Of a stretch of DNA of 64,000 bases, positions 9,934-21,586 are shown in pieces. The DNA lies in contig CP136897.1 of the NCBI GenBank assembly GCA_034359265.1, forward strand, positions 36,753,501 to 36,817,500, given 5' to 3'. Source of the stretch: Canna indica. Its lineage: Eukaryota > Streptophyta > Magnoliopsida > Zingiberales > Cannaceae. A model generated the notes under the pieces. The model worked only from the letters and a program-made list of their open reading frames with translations. It made no database searches and was not told where the DNA came from. Position 1 is the first letter of the stretch, and every line of letters starts with the position of its first letter. Position numbers and translations under genes: made by a program.

Positions 9934-10052
9934 GGGTGCGATCATACCAGCACTAATGCATTGGATTCCATCAGAACTCCGAAGTTAAGCGTGCTTGGGC
10001 GAGAGTAGTACTAGGATCGGTGACCCCCTGGGAAGTCCTCGTGTTGCACTTG
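9934..10052 (+). rRNA. 5S: 5S rRNA #27
   Basis: Full length. Variants C24T, C28T, C29T, C34T, G85C (box C GGATCGG), C117T. Confidence 0.94.
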
Positions 10053-10418
10053 TTTTTTTACTACCTATTTGATTGCACGCCGAGATCATTTTTTTTACCA
10101 ATCTTTCTAACCAAACGTTAAGGACGGACGATGTCGTCGCCATAAATCTTGGCTGTCGATCGCCCGCGCGGGGCCCGCCGCAACCTCTACGGCCGGCTCG
10201 ATCGACCAACCGACCCCAAAAATTAAAATTTGTAAATAAATAAGAAAAGTAACATTTCAATTATTATTTTTCGTTTAAAATGCGCGTAACTCGGTGCATT
10301 ATTGTCCGATTTCAGCTTTTCACGTGGCGCTGAAAGGCGCGCGAAGAGACGAAGAAAATGACCCCGAGCTGTCCCTCGGACGCTCACCCTTATTAGCCGA
10401 CGATCAGAAGTGCATGAC

Positions 10419-10537
10419 GGGTGCGATTATACCACCACTAACGCAACGGATCCCATCAGAACTCCGAAGTTAAGCGTGTTTGGGCGAGAGTAGTACTAGG
10501 ATGCGTGACCCCCTGGGAAGTTCTCGTGTTGCATCTT
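10419..10537 (+). rRNA. 5S: 5S rRNA #28
   Basis: Full length. Variants C10T, G17C, C28A, C61T, G86C (box C GGATGCG), C104T, C116T. Related to #2 and #13. Confidence 0.94.
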
Positions 10538-10894
10538 TGTTTTTTACTACCTATTTGATTGCACGACGAGATCATTTTTTTTACTAATCTTTCTAACCAA
10601 ACGTTAAGGACGGACGACGACGTCGCCATAAAATTTGGCTGTCGATCGCCTGCCGCAACCTCTATGGCCGGCTCGATCGACCAACCGACCCGAAAAATTA
10701 AAATTTATAAATAAATAAGAAAAATAACATTTCAATTATTATTTTTTGTTTAAAACGGGCGTAACTCCCTGTATTATTGTCCGATTTTAGCTTTTCACGT
10801 GGCGCTGAAAGGCGTGCAAAGAGACGAATAAAATGACCCCCGAACTCTCCCTCGGACGCTCGCCCTTATTAGCCGACGATCAGAAGTGCATATC

Positions 10895-11013
10895 GGGTGT
10901 GATTATACCAGCACTAACGCACCGGATCCCATCAGAACTCTGAAGTTAATCGTGCTTCGGCGAGAGTAGTACTAGGATCGGTGACCCCTTGGGAAGTCCT
11001 CGCGTTGCACCTT
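10895..11013 (+). rRNA. 5S: 5S rRNA #29
   Basis: Full length. Variants C6T, C10T, C47T, G56T, G64C, G85C, T95, T109C. Boxes A and C are both changed. Confidence 0.93.
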
Positions 11014-11379
11014 TTTTTTTATTACCTATTTGATTGCACGATGAGATCATTTTTTTTACTGATCTTTCTAACCAAACGTTAAGGACGGACGACGTCGTCG
11101 CCATAAATCTTGGCTGTCGATCGCCCGCGCGGGGCCAGCCGCAACCTCTACGGCCGGCTCGATCGACCAACCAACCCGAAAAATTAAAATTTGTAAATAA
11201 ATAAGAAAAATAACATTTCAATTATTATTTTTCGTTTAAAAAGGGCGTAACTCCGTTCATTATTGTCCGATTTCAGCTTTTTACGTGGCGCTGAAAGGCA
11301 CGCGAAGAGACGAAGAAAATGACCCCGAGTTGTCCCTCGGACGCTCACCCTTATTAGCCGACGATCAGAAGTGCATGAC

Positions 11380-11498
11380 GGGTGCGATCATACTAGCACT
11401 AACGCACCGGATCCCATCAGAACTCCGAAGTTAAGCAGGCTTGCGCGAGTGTGGTAGTAGGATGGGTGACCCCTTGGGAAGTCCGCGTGTTGCACTTG
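11380..11498 (+). rRNA. 5S: 5S rRNA #30, divergent
   Basis: Full length. Variants C15T, G58A, T59G, G65C, A71T, A74G, C78G, T95, T106G, C117T. Only 207 bp separate its start from #31. Confidence 0.92.
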
Positions 11499-11586
11499 TT
11501 TTTTTACTACCTATTTGATTGCACGACGAGATTGTTTTTTTTACCAATCTTTCTAACCAAACATTAAGGACGCATGACGTTGTCGC
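11380..11586 (+). repeat. 207-bp short unit, copy 4
   Basis: Same spacer marker and junction as 9251-9457, although the 5S gene in front differs strongly. Confidence 0.9.
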
Positions 11587-11696
11587 CATACTAGCACTAA
11601 CGCACCGGATCCCATCAGAACTCCGAAGTTAAGCGTGCTTGGGCGTGAGTAGTACTAGGATGGGTGACCCCCTGGGAAATCCTCGTGTTGCACCTT
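11587..11696 (+). pseudogene. 5S: 5S #31, 5'-truncated (positions 10-119)
   Basis: Same junction and flank as #26, 2,129 bp downstream. Variants C15T, A69T, G102A. Confidence 0.93.
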
Positions 11697-12062
11697 TTTT
11701 TTTACTACCTACTTGATTGCACGACGAGATCATTTTTTTTACCAATCTTTCTAACCAAACGTTAAGTACGGACGACATCGTCGCCATAAATCTTGGCTGT
11801 CAATGGCCCGCGCGGGGCCCGCCGCAACCTCTACGGCCGGCTCGATCGATCAACCGACCCGAAAAATTAAAATTTGTAAATAAATAAGAAAAATAACATT
11901 TTAATTATTATTTTTCGTTTAAAACGGGCGTAACTCCGTGCATTATTGTCTGATTTCAGCTTTTTACGTGGCGTTGAAAGGCACGCGAAGAGACGGAGAA
12001 AATGACCCCGAGTTGTCCCTCGGACGCTCACCCTTATTAGCCGACGATCAGAAGTGCATGAC

Positions 12063-12181
12063 GGGTGCGATCATACTAGCACTAACGCACCGGATCCCAT
12101 CAGAACTCCGAAGTTAAGCAGGCTTGCGCGAGAGTGGTAGTAGGATGGGTGACCCCTTGGGAAGTCCTCGTGTTGCACCTT
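12063..12181 (+). rRNA. 5S: 5S rRNA #32
   Basis: Full length. Variants C15T, G58A, T59G, G65C, A74G, C78G, T95. A full-length member of the G65C+A74G class. Confidence 0.95.
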
Positions 12182-12547
12182 TTTTTTTACTACCTATTTG
12201 ATTGCACGACGAGATCATTTTTTTTACCAATCTTTCTAACCAAACGTTAAGGACGGACGACGTCGTCGCCATAAATCTTGGCTGTCGATCGCCCGCGCGG
12301 GGCCCGCCGCAACCTCTACTGCCGGCTCGATCGACCAACCGACCCGAAAAATTAAAATTTGTAAATAAATAAGGAAAATAACATTCTAATTATTATTTTT
12401 CATTTAAAACGGGCGTAACTCTGTGCATTATTGTCCGATTTCAACTTTTCACGTGGCGGTAAAAGGCACGCGAAGAGACGAAGAAAATGACCCCGAGTTG
12501 TCCCTCGGACGCTCACCCTTATTAGCCGACGATCAGAAGTGCATGAC

Positions 12548-12666
12548 GGGTGCGATCATACTAGCACTAACGCACCGGATCCCATCAGAACTCCGAAGTT
12601 AAGCGTGCTTGCGCGAGAGTGGTACTAGGATGGGTGACCCCTTGGGAAGTCCTCGTGTTGCACTTG
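12548..12666 (+). rRNA. 5S: 5S rRNA #33
   Basis: Full length. Variants C15T, G65C, A74G, T95, C117T. Confidence 0.95.
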
Positions 12667-13032
12667 TTTTTTTACTACCTATTTGATTGCACGACGAGAT
12701 TATTTTTTTTACCAATCTTTCTAACCAAACGTTAAGGACGGACGACGTCGTCGCCATAAATCTTGGCTGTCGATGGCCCGCGCGGGGCCCGCCGCAACCT
12801 CTACGGCCGGCTCGATCGACTAACCGACCCAAAAAATTAAAATTTGTAAATAAATAAGAAAAATAACATTTCAATTATTATTTTTCGTTTAAAACGGGCG
12901 TAACTCCGTGCATTATTGTCCGATTTCAGCTTTTCACGTGCCGTTGAAAGGCACACGAAGAGACGAAGAAAATGACCCCGAGTTGTCCCTCGGACGCTCA
13001 CCCTTATTAGCCGACGATCAGAAGTGCATGAC

Positions 13033-13151
13033 GGGTGCGATCATACTAGCACTAACGCACCGGATCCCATCAGAACTCCGAAGTTAAGCATGCTTGCGCT
13101 AGAGTGGTAGTAGGATGGGTGACCCCTTGGGAAGTTCTCGTGTTGCACCTT
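13033..13151 (+). rRNA. 5S: 5S rRNA #34
   Basis: Full length. Variants C15T, G58A, G65C, G68T, A74G, C78G, T95, C104T. Confidence 0.94.
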
Positions 13152-13518
13152 TTTTTTCACTACCTATTTGATTGCACGACGAGATCATTTTTTTTACCAA
13201 TCTTTCTAACCAAATGTTAAGGACGGACGACGTCGTCGCCATAAAATTTGGCTGTCGATCGCTCACGCGGGGCCCGCCGCAACCTCTACGGCCAGCTCGA
13301 TCGACCAACCGACCCGAAAAATTAAAATTTGTAAATAAATAAGAAAAATAACATTTCAATTATTATTTTTTGTTGAAAACGGGCGTAACTCCGTGCATTA
13401 TTGTCCGATTTCAGCTTTTCACGTGGCTCTGAAAGGCGCGCGAAGAGACGAAGAAAATGACCCCCGAACTCTCCCTCGGACGCTCACCCTTATTAGCCGA
13501 CGATCAGAAATGCATATC

Positions 13519-13637
13519 GGGTGTGATCATACCAGCACTAACGCACCGGATCCCATCAGAATTCCGAAGTTAAGCATGCTTGGGTGAGAGTAGTACTAGG
13601 ATGGGTGACCCCCTGGGAAGTCCTCGTGTTGCACTTG
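13519..13637 (+). rRNA. 5S: 5S rRNA #35
   Basis: Full length. Variants C6T, C44T, G58A, C67T, C117T. Its spacer has a tract AATAATAAAAAAAC that recurs after #44. Confidence 0.95.
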
Positions 13638-14002
13638 TTTTTTTACTACCTATTTGATTGCACGACGAGATCATTTTTTTTACCAATCTTTCTAACCAAA
13701 CGTTAAGGACGGACGACTTCGTCGCCATAAACCTTGGCTGTCGATCCCCCGCGCGGGGCCCGCCGCAACCTCTACGGCCGGCTCGATCGACCAACAGACC
13801 CGAAAAATTAAAATTTGTAAATAAATAATAAAAAAACATTTCAATTATTATTTTTCATTTAAAACGGGCGTAACTCCGTGCATTATTGTCCGATTTCAGC
13901 TTTTCACGTGGCGCTGAAAGGCACGCGAAGAGACGAAGAAAATGACCCCGAGTTGTCCCTCGGACGCTCACCCTTATTAGCCGACGATCAGAAGTGCATG
14001 AC

Positions 14003-14121
14003 GGGTGTGATCATACCAGCACTAACGCACCGGATCCCATCAGAATTCCGAAGTTAAGCATGCTTGGGTGAGAGTAGTACTAGGATGGGTGACCCCCTGG
14101 GAAGTCCTCGTGTTGCACTTG
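14003..14121 (+). rRNA. 5S: 5S rRNA #36
   Basis: Full length. Identical to #35 in the RNA (C6T, C44T, G58A, C67T, C117T), although the upstream class differs (TGAC at the start here, TATC in #35). Confidence 0.95.
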
Positions 14122-14487
14122 TTTTTTTACTACCTATTTGATTGCACGACGAGATCATTTTTTTTACCAATCTTTCTAACCAAACGTTAAGGAAGGACGA
14201 CGTCGTCGCCATAAATCTTGGCTGTCGAGCACCCGCGCGGGTCCCGCCGCAACCTCTACGGCTGGCTCGATCGACCAACCGACCCGAAAAATTAAAATTT
14301 GTAAATAAATAAGAAAAATAACATTTCAATTATTATTTTTCGTTTAAAATGGGCGTAACTCCGTGCATTATTGTACGATTTCAGCTTTTCACGTGGCGCT
14401 GAAAGGCACGTGAAGAGACGAAGAAAATGACCCCGAGTTGTCCCTCGGATGCTCACCCTTATTAGCCGACAATCAGAAGTGCATGAC

Positions 14488-14604
14488 CGGTGCGATCATA
14501 CTAGCACTAACGCAACGGATCCCATCTGAACTCCGAAGTTAAGCGTGCGTGGGCGAGAGTAGTACTAGGATGGTGACCCCTGGGAAGTCCTCGTGCTGCA
14601 CTTG
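14488..14604 (+). rRNA. 5S: 5S rRNA #37, box C deletion
   Basis: Two 1-nt deletions (G85-87 and C91-95) leave box C as GGATGGTGACCCC. Also G1C, C15T, C28A, A40T, T62G, T111C, C117T. Promoter probably defective. Sister of #46, 4,194 bp downstream. Confidence 0.93.
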
Positions 14605-14969
14605 TTTTTTTACTACCTATTTGATTGCACGACGAGATCATTTTTTTACCAATCTTTCTAACCAAACGTTAAGGACGGACGACGTCGTCGTCATAAATCT
14701 TGGCTGTCGATCGCCCGCGCGGGGCCCGCCGCAACCTCTACGGCCAGCTCGATCGACCAACCGACCCGAAAAATTAAAATTTGTAAATAAATAAGAAAAA
14801 TAACATTTCAATTATTATTTTTCGTTTAAAACGGGCGTAACTCCGTGCATTATTGTCCGATTTCAGCTTTTCATGTGGCGCTGAAAGGCACGCGAAGAGA
14901 CGAAGAAAATGACCCCGAGTTGTCCCTCGGACGCTCACCCTTATTAGCTGACGATCAGAAGTGCATGAC

Positions 14970-15088
14970 GGGTGCGATCATACAAGCACTAACGCACCGG
15001 ATCCCATCAGAACTCCGAAGTTAAGCGTGCTTGCGCGAGAGTGGTACTAGGATGGGTGACCCCTTGGGAAGTCCTCGTGTTGCACCTC
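14970..15088 (+). rRNA. 5S: 5S rRNA #38
   Basis: Full length. Variants C15A, G65C, A74G, T95. T run interrupted (CCTCTTTTTTT). Closest relative is #45. Confidence 0.95.
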
Positions 15089-15454
15089 TTTTTTTACTAC
15101 CTATTTGATTGCACGACGAGATCATTTTTTTTACCAATCTTTCTAACCAAACGTTAAGGAAGGACGACGTCGTCGCCATAAATCTTGGCTGTCGAGCACC
15201 CGCGCGGGTCCCGCCGCAACCTCTACGGCCGGCTCGATCGACCAACCGACCCGAAAAATTAAAATTTGTAAATAAATAAGAAAAATAACATTTCAATTAT
15301 TATTTTTCGTTTAAAACGGGCGTAACTCCGTGCATTATTGTCCGATTTCAGCTTTTCACGTGGCGCTGAAAGGCACGCGAAGAGACGAAGAAAATGACCC
15401 CGAGTTATCCCTCGGACGCTCACCCTTATTAGCCGACGATCAAAAGTGCATGAC

Positions 15455-15573
15455 GGGTGCGATCATACTAGCACTAACGCACCGGATCCCATCAGAACTC
15501 CGAAGTTAAGCGTGCTTGCGCGAGAGTGGTACTAGGATGGGTGACCCCTTCGGAAGTCCTCGCGTTGCACCTT
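15455..15573 (+). rRNA. 5S: 5S rRNA #39
   Basis: Full length. Variants C15T, G65C, A74G, T95, G97C, T109C. The spacer after it matches the one after #58 (TTCGAACC, AAGTAAAATAAC). Confidence 0.95.
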
Positions 15574-15938
15574 TTTTTTTACTACCTATTTGATTGCACG
15601 ACGAGATCATTTTTTTTACCAATCTTTCGAACCAAACGTTAAGGACGGACGACGTCGTCGCCATAAAATTTGGCTATCGATGGCCCGCGCGGGGCCCGCC
15701 GCAACCTCTACGGCCGGCTCGATCGACTAACCGACCCGAAAAATTAAAATTTGAAAATAAATAAGTAAAATAACATTTAATTATTATTTTTCATTTAAAA
15801 TGGGCATAAGTCCGTGCATTACTGTCCGATTTTAGCTTTTCACGTGGCGCTGAAAGGCGCGCGAAGAGACGAAGAAAATGACCCCCGAACTCTCCATCGG
15901 ACGCTCACCTAATTAGCCGACGATCAGAAGTGCATATC

Positions 15939-16057
15939 GAGTGCGATCATACCAGCACTAACGCACCGGATCCCATGAGAACTCCGAAGTTAAGCGTGCA
16001 TGGGCGAGAGTAGTACTAGGATGTGTGACCCCTTGGGAAGTCCTCGTGTTGCACCTT
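15939..16057 (+). rRNA. 5S: 5S rRNA #40
   Basis: Full length. Variants G2A, C39G, T62A, G86T (box C GGATGTG), T95. TATA-like motif reads TAATTA. Family with 20133 and 24984. Confidence 0.94.
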
Positions 16058-16423
16058 TTTTTTTACTACCTATTTGATTGCACGACGAGATCATTTTTTT
16101 TACCAATCTTTCTAACCAAACGTTAAGAACGGACGACGTCGTCGCAATAAATCTTGGCTGTCGATCGCCCGCGCGGGGCCCGCCGCAACCTCTACTGCTG
16201 GCTCGATCGACTAACCGACCCGAAAAATTAAAATTTGTAAATAAATAAGAAAAATACAATTTCAATTATTATTTTTTGTTTAAAACGGGCGTAACTCCGT
16301 TCATTATTGTCCGATTTCAGCTTTTCACGAGGCGCTGAAAGGCACGCGAAGAGACGAAGAAAATGACCCCGAGTTGTCCCTCGGACGCTCACCCTTATTA
16401 GCCGACGATCAAAAGTGCATGAC

Positions 16424-16541
16424 CGGTGCGATCATACTAGCACTAACGCACCGGATCCCATCTGAACTCCGAAGTTAAGCGTGCGTGGGCGAGAGTAGTA
16501 CTAGGATGGGTGACCCCTGGGAAGTCCTCGTGCTGCACTTG
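16424..16541 (+). rRNA. 5S: 5S rRNA #41
   Basis: 1-nt deletion in C91-95. Variants G1C, C15T, A40T, T62G, T111C, C117T. Relative of #37 with an intact GGATGGGTGACC. Confidence 0.94.
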
Positions 16542-16906
16542 TTTTTTTACTACCTATTTGATTGCACGACGAGATCATTTTTTTACCAATCTTTCTAACC
16601 AAACGTTAAGGACGGACGACGTCGTCGTCATAAATCTTCGCTGTCGATTGCCCGCGCGGGGCCCGCTGCAACCTCTACGGCCGGCTCGATTGACCAACCG
16701 ACCCGAAAAATTAAAATTTGTAAATAAATAAGAAAAATAACATTTCAATTATTATTTTTCGTTTAAAACGGGCGTAACTCCGTGCATTACTGTCCGATTT
16801 CAGCTTTTCACGTGGCGCTGAATGGCACGCTAAGAGACGAAGAAAATGACCCCGAGTTGTCCCTCGGACGCTCACCCTTATTAGCCGACGATCAGAAGTG
16901 CATGAC

Positions 16907-17025
16907 GGGTGCGATCATACTAGCACTAACGCACCGGATCCCATCAGAACTCCGAAGTTAAGGGTGCTTGGGCGAGAGTAGTACTAGGATGGGTGACCCC
17001 TTGGGAAGTCCTTGCGTTGCACCTT
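16907..17025 (+). rRNA. 5S: 5S rRNA #42
   Basis: Full length. Variants C15T, C57G, T95, C107T, T109C. Its 3' end and spacer are copied exactly at #43. Confidence 0.95.
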
Positions 17026-17330
17026 TTTTTTTACTACCTATTTGATTGCACGACGAGATCATTTTTTTTACCAATCTTTCTAACCAAACGTTAAGGACGG
17101 ACGACGTCGTCGCCATAAATCTTGGCTGTCGATCGCCCGCGCGGGGCCCGTCTACTGCCGGCTCGATCGATCAATCGACCCGAAAAATTAAAATTTGTAA
17201 ATAAATAAGAAAAATAACATTTCAATTATTATTTTTCGTTTAAAACGGGCGTAACTCCGTGCATTATTGTCCGATTTCAGCTTTTCACGTGGCGCTGAAA
17301 GGCGCGCGAAGGGACGAAGAAAATGACCCC
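17001..17330 (+). repeat. 330-bp partial tandem duplication, copy 1
   Basis: From 5S position 95 through the spacer to AAATGACCCC. By eye identical to 17331-17660, including the rare GGGCCCGTCTACTG deletion and GGGACGAAG. Confidence 0.92.
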
Positions 17331-17355
17331 TTGGGAAGTCCTTGCGTTGCACCTT
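17324..17355 (+). pseudogene. 5S: 5S #43, 3' fragment (positions 88-119)
   Basis: Spacer AAAATGACCCC joins 5S at TGACCCC (box C end), a 7-bp homology between spacer and gene. Carries C107T and T109C like #42, from which it was copied. Keeps a terminator but no box A. Confidence 0.93.
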
Positions 17356-17660
17356 TTTTTTTACTACCTATTTGATTGCACGACGAGATCATTTTTTTTA
17401 CCAATCTTTCTAACCAAACGTTAAGGACGGACGACGTCGTCGCCATAAATCTTGGCTGTCGATCGCCCGCGCGGGGCCCGTCTACTGCCGGCTCGATCGA
17501 TCAATCGACCCGAAAAATTAAAATTTGTAAATAAATAAGAAAAATAACATTTCAATTATTATTTTTCGTTTAAAACGGGCGTAACTCCGTGCATTATTGT
17601 CCGATTTCAGCTTTTCACGTGGCGCTGAAAGGCGCGCGAAGGGACGAAGAAAATGACCCT
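17331..17660 (+). repeat. 330-bp partial tandem duplication, copy 2
   Basis: Second copy; the junction uses TGACCCC, present both in box C and 60 bp upstream of the gene. Confidence 0.92.
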
Positions 17661-17713
17661 GAGCTGTCCCTCGGACGCTCACCCTTATTAGCCGACGATC
17701 AGAAGTGCATGAT

Positions 17714-17831
17714 GGGTGCGATCATAGCAACACTAACGCACCGGATCCCTTCAAAAATCCGAAGTTAAGCGTGCTTGGGCGAGAGTAGTACTAGGATGGG
17801 TGACCCCTGGGAAGTCCTCGTGTTGCACCTT
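17714..17831 (+). rRNA. 5S: 5S rRNA #44
   Basis: 1-nt deletion in C91-95. Variants C14G, G17A, A37T, G41A, C44A; T at -1. Same family as 19649 and 24500. Confidence 0.94.
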
Positions 17832-18196
17832 TTTTTTTACTACCTATTTGATTCCACGACGAGATCATTTTTTTTACCAATCTTTCTAACCAAACGTTAA
17901 GGACGGACAACTTCGTCGCCATAAACCTTGGCTGTCGATCTCCCGCGCGGGGCCCGCCGCAACATCTACGGCCGGCTCGATCGACCAACAGACCCGAAAA
18001 ATTAAAATTTGTAAATAAATAATAAAAAAACATTTCAATTATTATTTTTCATTTAAAACGGGCGTAACTCCGTGCATTATTGTCCGATTTCAGCTTTTCA
18101 CGTGGCGCTGAAAGGCACGCGAAGAGACGAAGAAAATGACCCCGAGTTGTCCCTCGGACGCTCACCCTTATTAGCCGACGATCAGAAGTGCATGAC

Positions 18197-18315
18197 GGGT
18201 GCGATCATACAAGCACTAACGCACCGGATCCCATCAGAACTCCGAAGTTAAGCGTGCTTGCGCGAGAGTGGTACTAGGATGGGTGACCCCTTGGGAAGTC
18301 CTTGTGTTGCACCTC
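18197..18315 (+). rRNA. 5S: 5S rRNA #45
   Basis: Full length. Variants C15A, G65C, A74G, T95, C107T. Spacer carries the GAGCACCCGCGCGGGTCCC variant seen after #36 and #38. Confidence 0.95.
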
Positions 18316-18681
18316 TTTTTTTACTACCTATTTGATTGCACGACGAGATCATTTTTTTTACCAATCTTTCTAACCAAACGTTAAGGAAGGACGACGTCGT
18401 CGCCATAAATCTTGGCTGTCGAGCACCCGCGCGGGTCCCGCCGCAACCTCTACGGCTGGCTCGATCGACCAACCGACCCGAAAAATTAAAATTTGTAAAT
18501 AAATAATAAAAATAACATTTCAATTATTATTTTTCGTTTAAAACGGGCGTAACTCCGTGCATTATTGTCCGATTTCAGCTTTTCACGTGGCGCTTAAAGG
18601 CACGTGAAGAGACGAAGAAAATGACCCCGAGTTGTCCTTTGGATGATCACCCTTATTAGCCGACGATCAGAAGTGCATGAC

Positions 18682-18798
18682 CGGTGCGATCATACTAGCA
18701 CTAACGCACCGGATCCCATCTGAACTCCGAAGTTAAGCGTGCGTGGGCGAGAGTAGTACTAGGATGGTGACCCCTGGGAAGTCCTCGTGCTGCACTTG
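18682..18798 (+). rRNA. 5S: 5S rRNA #46, box C deletion
   Basis: Same two 1-nt deletions as #37 (box C GGATGGTGACCCC), 4,194 bp downstream; G1C, C15T, A40T, T62G, T111C, C117T, without C28A. Confidence 0.93.
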
Positions 18799-19164
18799 TT
18801 TTTTTACTACCTATTTGATTGCACGACGAGATCATTTTTTTACCAATCTTTCTAACCAAACGTTAAGGACGGACGACGTCGTCGTCATAAATCTTGGCTG
18901 TCGATCGCCCGCGCGGGGCCCGCCGCAAACTCTACGGCCGGCTCGATCGACCAACCGACCCGAAAAATTAAAATTTGTAAATAAATAAGAAAAATAACAT
19001 TTCAATTATTATTTTTCGTTTAAAACGGGCGTAACTCCGTGCATTATTGTCCGATATCAGCTTTTCACGTGGCGCTGAGAGGTGCGCAAAGAGACGAAGA
19101 AAATGACCCCCGAACTCTCCCTCGGACGCTCACCCTTATTAGCCGACGATCAGAAGTGCATATC

Positions 19165-19283
19165 GGGTGTGATCATACCAGGACTAACGCACCGGATCCC
19201 ATCAGAACTCCAAAGTTAAGGGTGCTTGGGCGAGAGTAGTACTAGGATGGGTGACCCCTTGGGAAGTCCTTGCGTTGCACCTT
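19165..19283 (+). rRNA. 5S: 5S rRNA #47
   Basis: Full length. Variants C6T, C18G, G48A, C57G, T95, C107T, T109C. Confidence 0.94.
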
Positions 19284-19648
19284 TTTTTTACTACCTATTT
19301 GATTGCACGACGAGATCATTTTTTTTACCAATCTTTCTAACCAAACGTTAAGGACGGACGACGTCGTCGCCATAAATCTTGGCTGTCGATCGCCCGCGCG
19401 GGGTCTGCCGCAACCTCTACTGCCGGCTCGATCGACCAACCGACCCGAAAAATTAAAATTTGTAAATAAATAAGAAAAATAACATTTCAATTATTATTTT
19501 TCGTTTAAAACGGGCGTAACTCCGTGCATTATTGTCCGATTTCAGCTTTTCACGTGGCGCTGAAAGGCGCGCGAAGGGACGAAGAAAATGACCCTGAGCT
19601 GTCCCTCGGACGCTCACCCTTATTAGCCGACGATCAGAAGTGCATGAT

Positions 19649-19767
19649 GGGTGCGATCATAGCAACACTAACGCACCGGATCCCTTCAAAAATCCGAAGT
19701 TAAGCGTGCTTGGGCGAGAGTAGTACTAGGATGGGTGACCCCCTGGGAAGTCCTCGTGTTGCACCTT
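19649..19767 (+). rRNA. 5S: 5S rRNA #48
   Basis: Full length. Variants C14G, G17A, A37T, G41A, C44A; T at -1. Same as #44 without the deletion. Confidence 0.95.
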
Positions 19768-20132
19768 TTTTTTTACTACCTATTTGATTCCACGACGAGA
19801 TCATTTTTTTTACCAATCTTTCGAACCAAACGTTAAGGACGGACGACGTCGTCGCCATAAAATTTGGCTATCGATCGCCCGCGCGGGGCCCGCCGCAACC
19901 TCTACGGCCGGCTCGATCGACTAACCGACCCGAAAAATTAAAATTTGTAAATAAATAAGAAAAATAACATTTAATTAAAATTTTTCGTTTAAAACGGGCG
20001 TAAGTCCGTGCATTACTGTCCGATTTTAGCTTTTCACGTGGCGCTGAAAGGCGCGCGAAGAGATGAAGAAAATGACCCCCGAACTCTCCCTCGGACGCTC
20101 ACCTTATTAGCCGACGATCAGAAGTGCATATC

Positions 20133-20251
20133 GAGTGCGATCATACCAGCACTAACGCACCGGATCCCATCAGAACTCCGAAGTTAAGCGTGCATGGGCG
20201 AGAATAGTACTAGGATGTGTGACCCTTTCGGAAGTCCTCGTGTTGCACCTT
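20133..20251 (+). rRNA. 5S: 5S rRNA #49
   Basis: Full length. Variants G2A, T62A, G72A, G86T, C94T, T95, G97C. Box C and intermediate element both altered. Confidence 0.93.
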
Positions 20252-20617
20252 TTTTTTTACTACCTATTTGATTGCACGACGAGATCATTTTTTTTACCAA
20301 TCTTTCTAACCAAACGTTAAGAACGGACGACGTCGTCACAATAAATCTTGGCAGTCGATCGCCCGCGCGGGGCCCGCCGCAACCTCTACTGCCGGCTCGA
20401 TCGACCAACCGACCCGAAAAATTAAAATTTGTAAATAAATAAGAAAAATAACATTTCAATTATTATTTTTCGTTTAAAACGGGCGTAACTCCGTTCATTA
20501 TTGTCCGATTTCAGCTTTTCACGAGGCGCTGAAAGGCACGCGAAGAGACGAAGAAAATGACCCCGAGTTGTCCCTCGGACGCTCACCCTTATTAGCCGAC
20601 GATCAAAAGTGCATGAC

Positions 20618-20735
20618 CGGTGCGATCATACTAGCACTAACGCACCGGATCCCATTTGAACTCCGAAGTTAAGCATGCGTGGGCGAGAGTAGTACTAGGA
20701 TGGGTGACCCCTGGGAAGTCCTCGTGCTGCACTTG
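20618..20735 (+). rRNA. 5S: 5S rRNA #50
   Basis: 1-nt deletion in C91-95. Variants G1C, C15T, C39T, A40T, G58A, T62G, T111C, C117T. Sister of #41, 4,194 bp downstream. Confidence 0.94.
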
Positions 20736-21100
20736 TTTTTTTACTACCTATTTGATTGCACGACGAGATCATTTTTTTACCAATCTTTCTAACCAAACGT
20801 TAAGGACGGACGACGTCGTCGTCATAAATCTTGGCTGTCGATTGCCCGTGCGGGGCCCGCCGCAACCTCTACGGCCGGCTCGATCGACCAACCGACCTGA
20901 AAAATTAAAATTTGTAAATAAATAAGAAAAATAACATTTCAATTATTATTTTTCGTTTAAAACGGGCGTAACTCCGTGCATTATTGTCCGATTTCAGCTT
21001 TTCACGTGGCGCTGAATGGCACGCGAAGAGACGAAGAAAATGACCCCGAGTTGTCCCTCGGACGCTCACCCTTATTAGCCGACGATCAGAAGTGCATGGC

Positions 21101-21219
21101 GGGTGCGATCATACTAGCACTAACGCACCGGATCCCATAAGAACTCCGAAGTTAAGCGTGCTTGCGCGAGAGTGGTACTAGGATGGGTGACCCCTTGGGA
21201 AGTCCTCGCGTTGCACCTT
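21101..21219 (+). rRNA. 5S: 5S rRNA #51
   Basis: Full length. Variants C15T, C39A, G65C, A74G, T95, T109C. Confidence 0.95.
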
Positions 21220-21586
21220 TTTTTTTACTACCTATTTGATTGCACGACGAGATCATTTTTTTTACCAATCTTTCTAACCAAACATTAAGGACGGACGACA
21301 TCGTCGCCATAAAATTTGGCTGTCGATCGCCCGCGCGGGGCCCGCCGCAACCTCTACGGCCGGCTATATCGACCAACCGACCCGAAAAATTAAAATTTGT
21401 AAATAAATAAGAAAAATAACATTTCAATTATTATATTTCGTTTGAGACGGGCGTAACTCGGTGCATTATTGTCCGATTTCAGCTTTTCACGTGGCGCTGA
21501 AAGGTGCGCAAAGAGACGAAGAAAATGACCCTCGAACTCTCCCTCGGACGCTCACCCTTATTAGCCGACAATCAAAAGTGCATGAC

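Larger units (their letters stand above)
13700..16900 (+). repeat. Diverged duplication at offset 4,194 bp, copy 1
   Basis: Markers such as AATAATAAAAAAAC (13820), GAGCACCCGCGCGGG (14227), the two-deletion box C gene (14488) and GCTGAATGGC (16818) recur 4,194 bp downstream. Edges are approximate and some internal units have been replaced. Confidence 0.7.
17894..21100 (+). repeat. Diverged duplication at offset 4,194 bp, copy 2
   Basis: Downstream counterpart of 13700-16900. Its 19649-20500 part also recurs 4,851 bp on, at 24500-25350. Confidence 0.7.

Noticed and set aside
3571..11696. Short and broken units as assembly errors
   Set aside because: Not excluded, but the same junctions recur with different flanking variants, which is hard to get from misassembly. 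Long-read coverage would decide.
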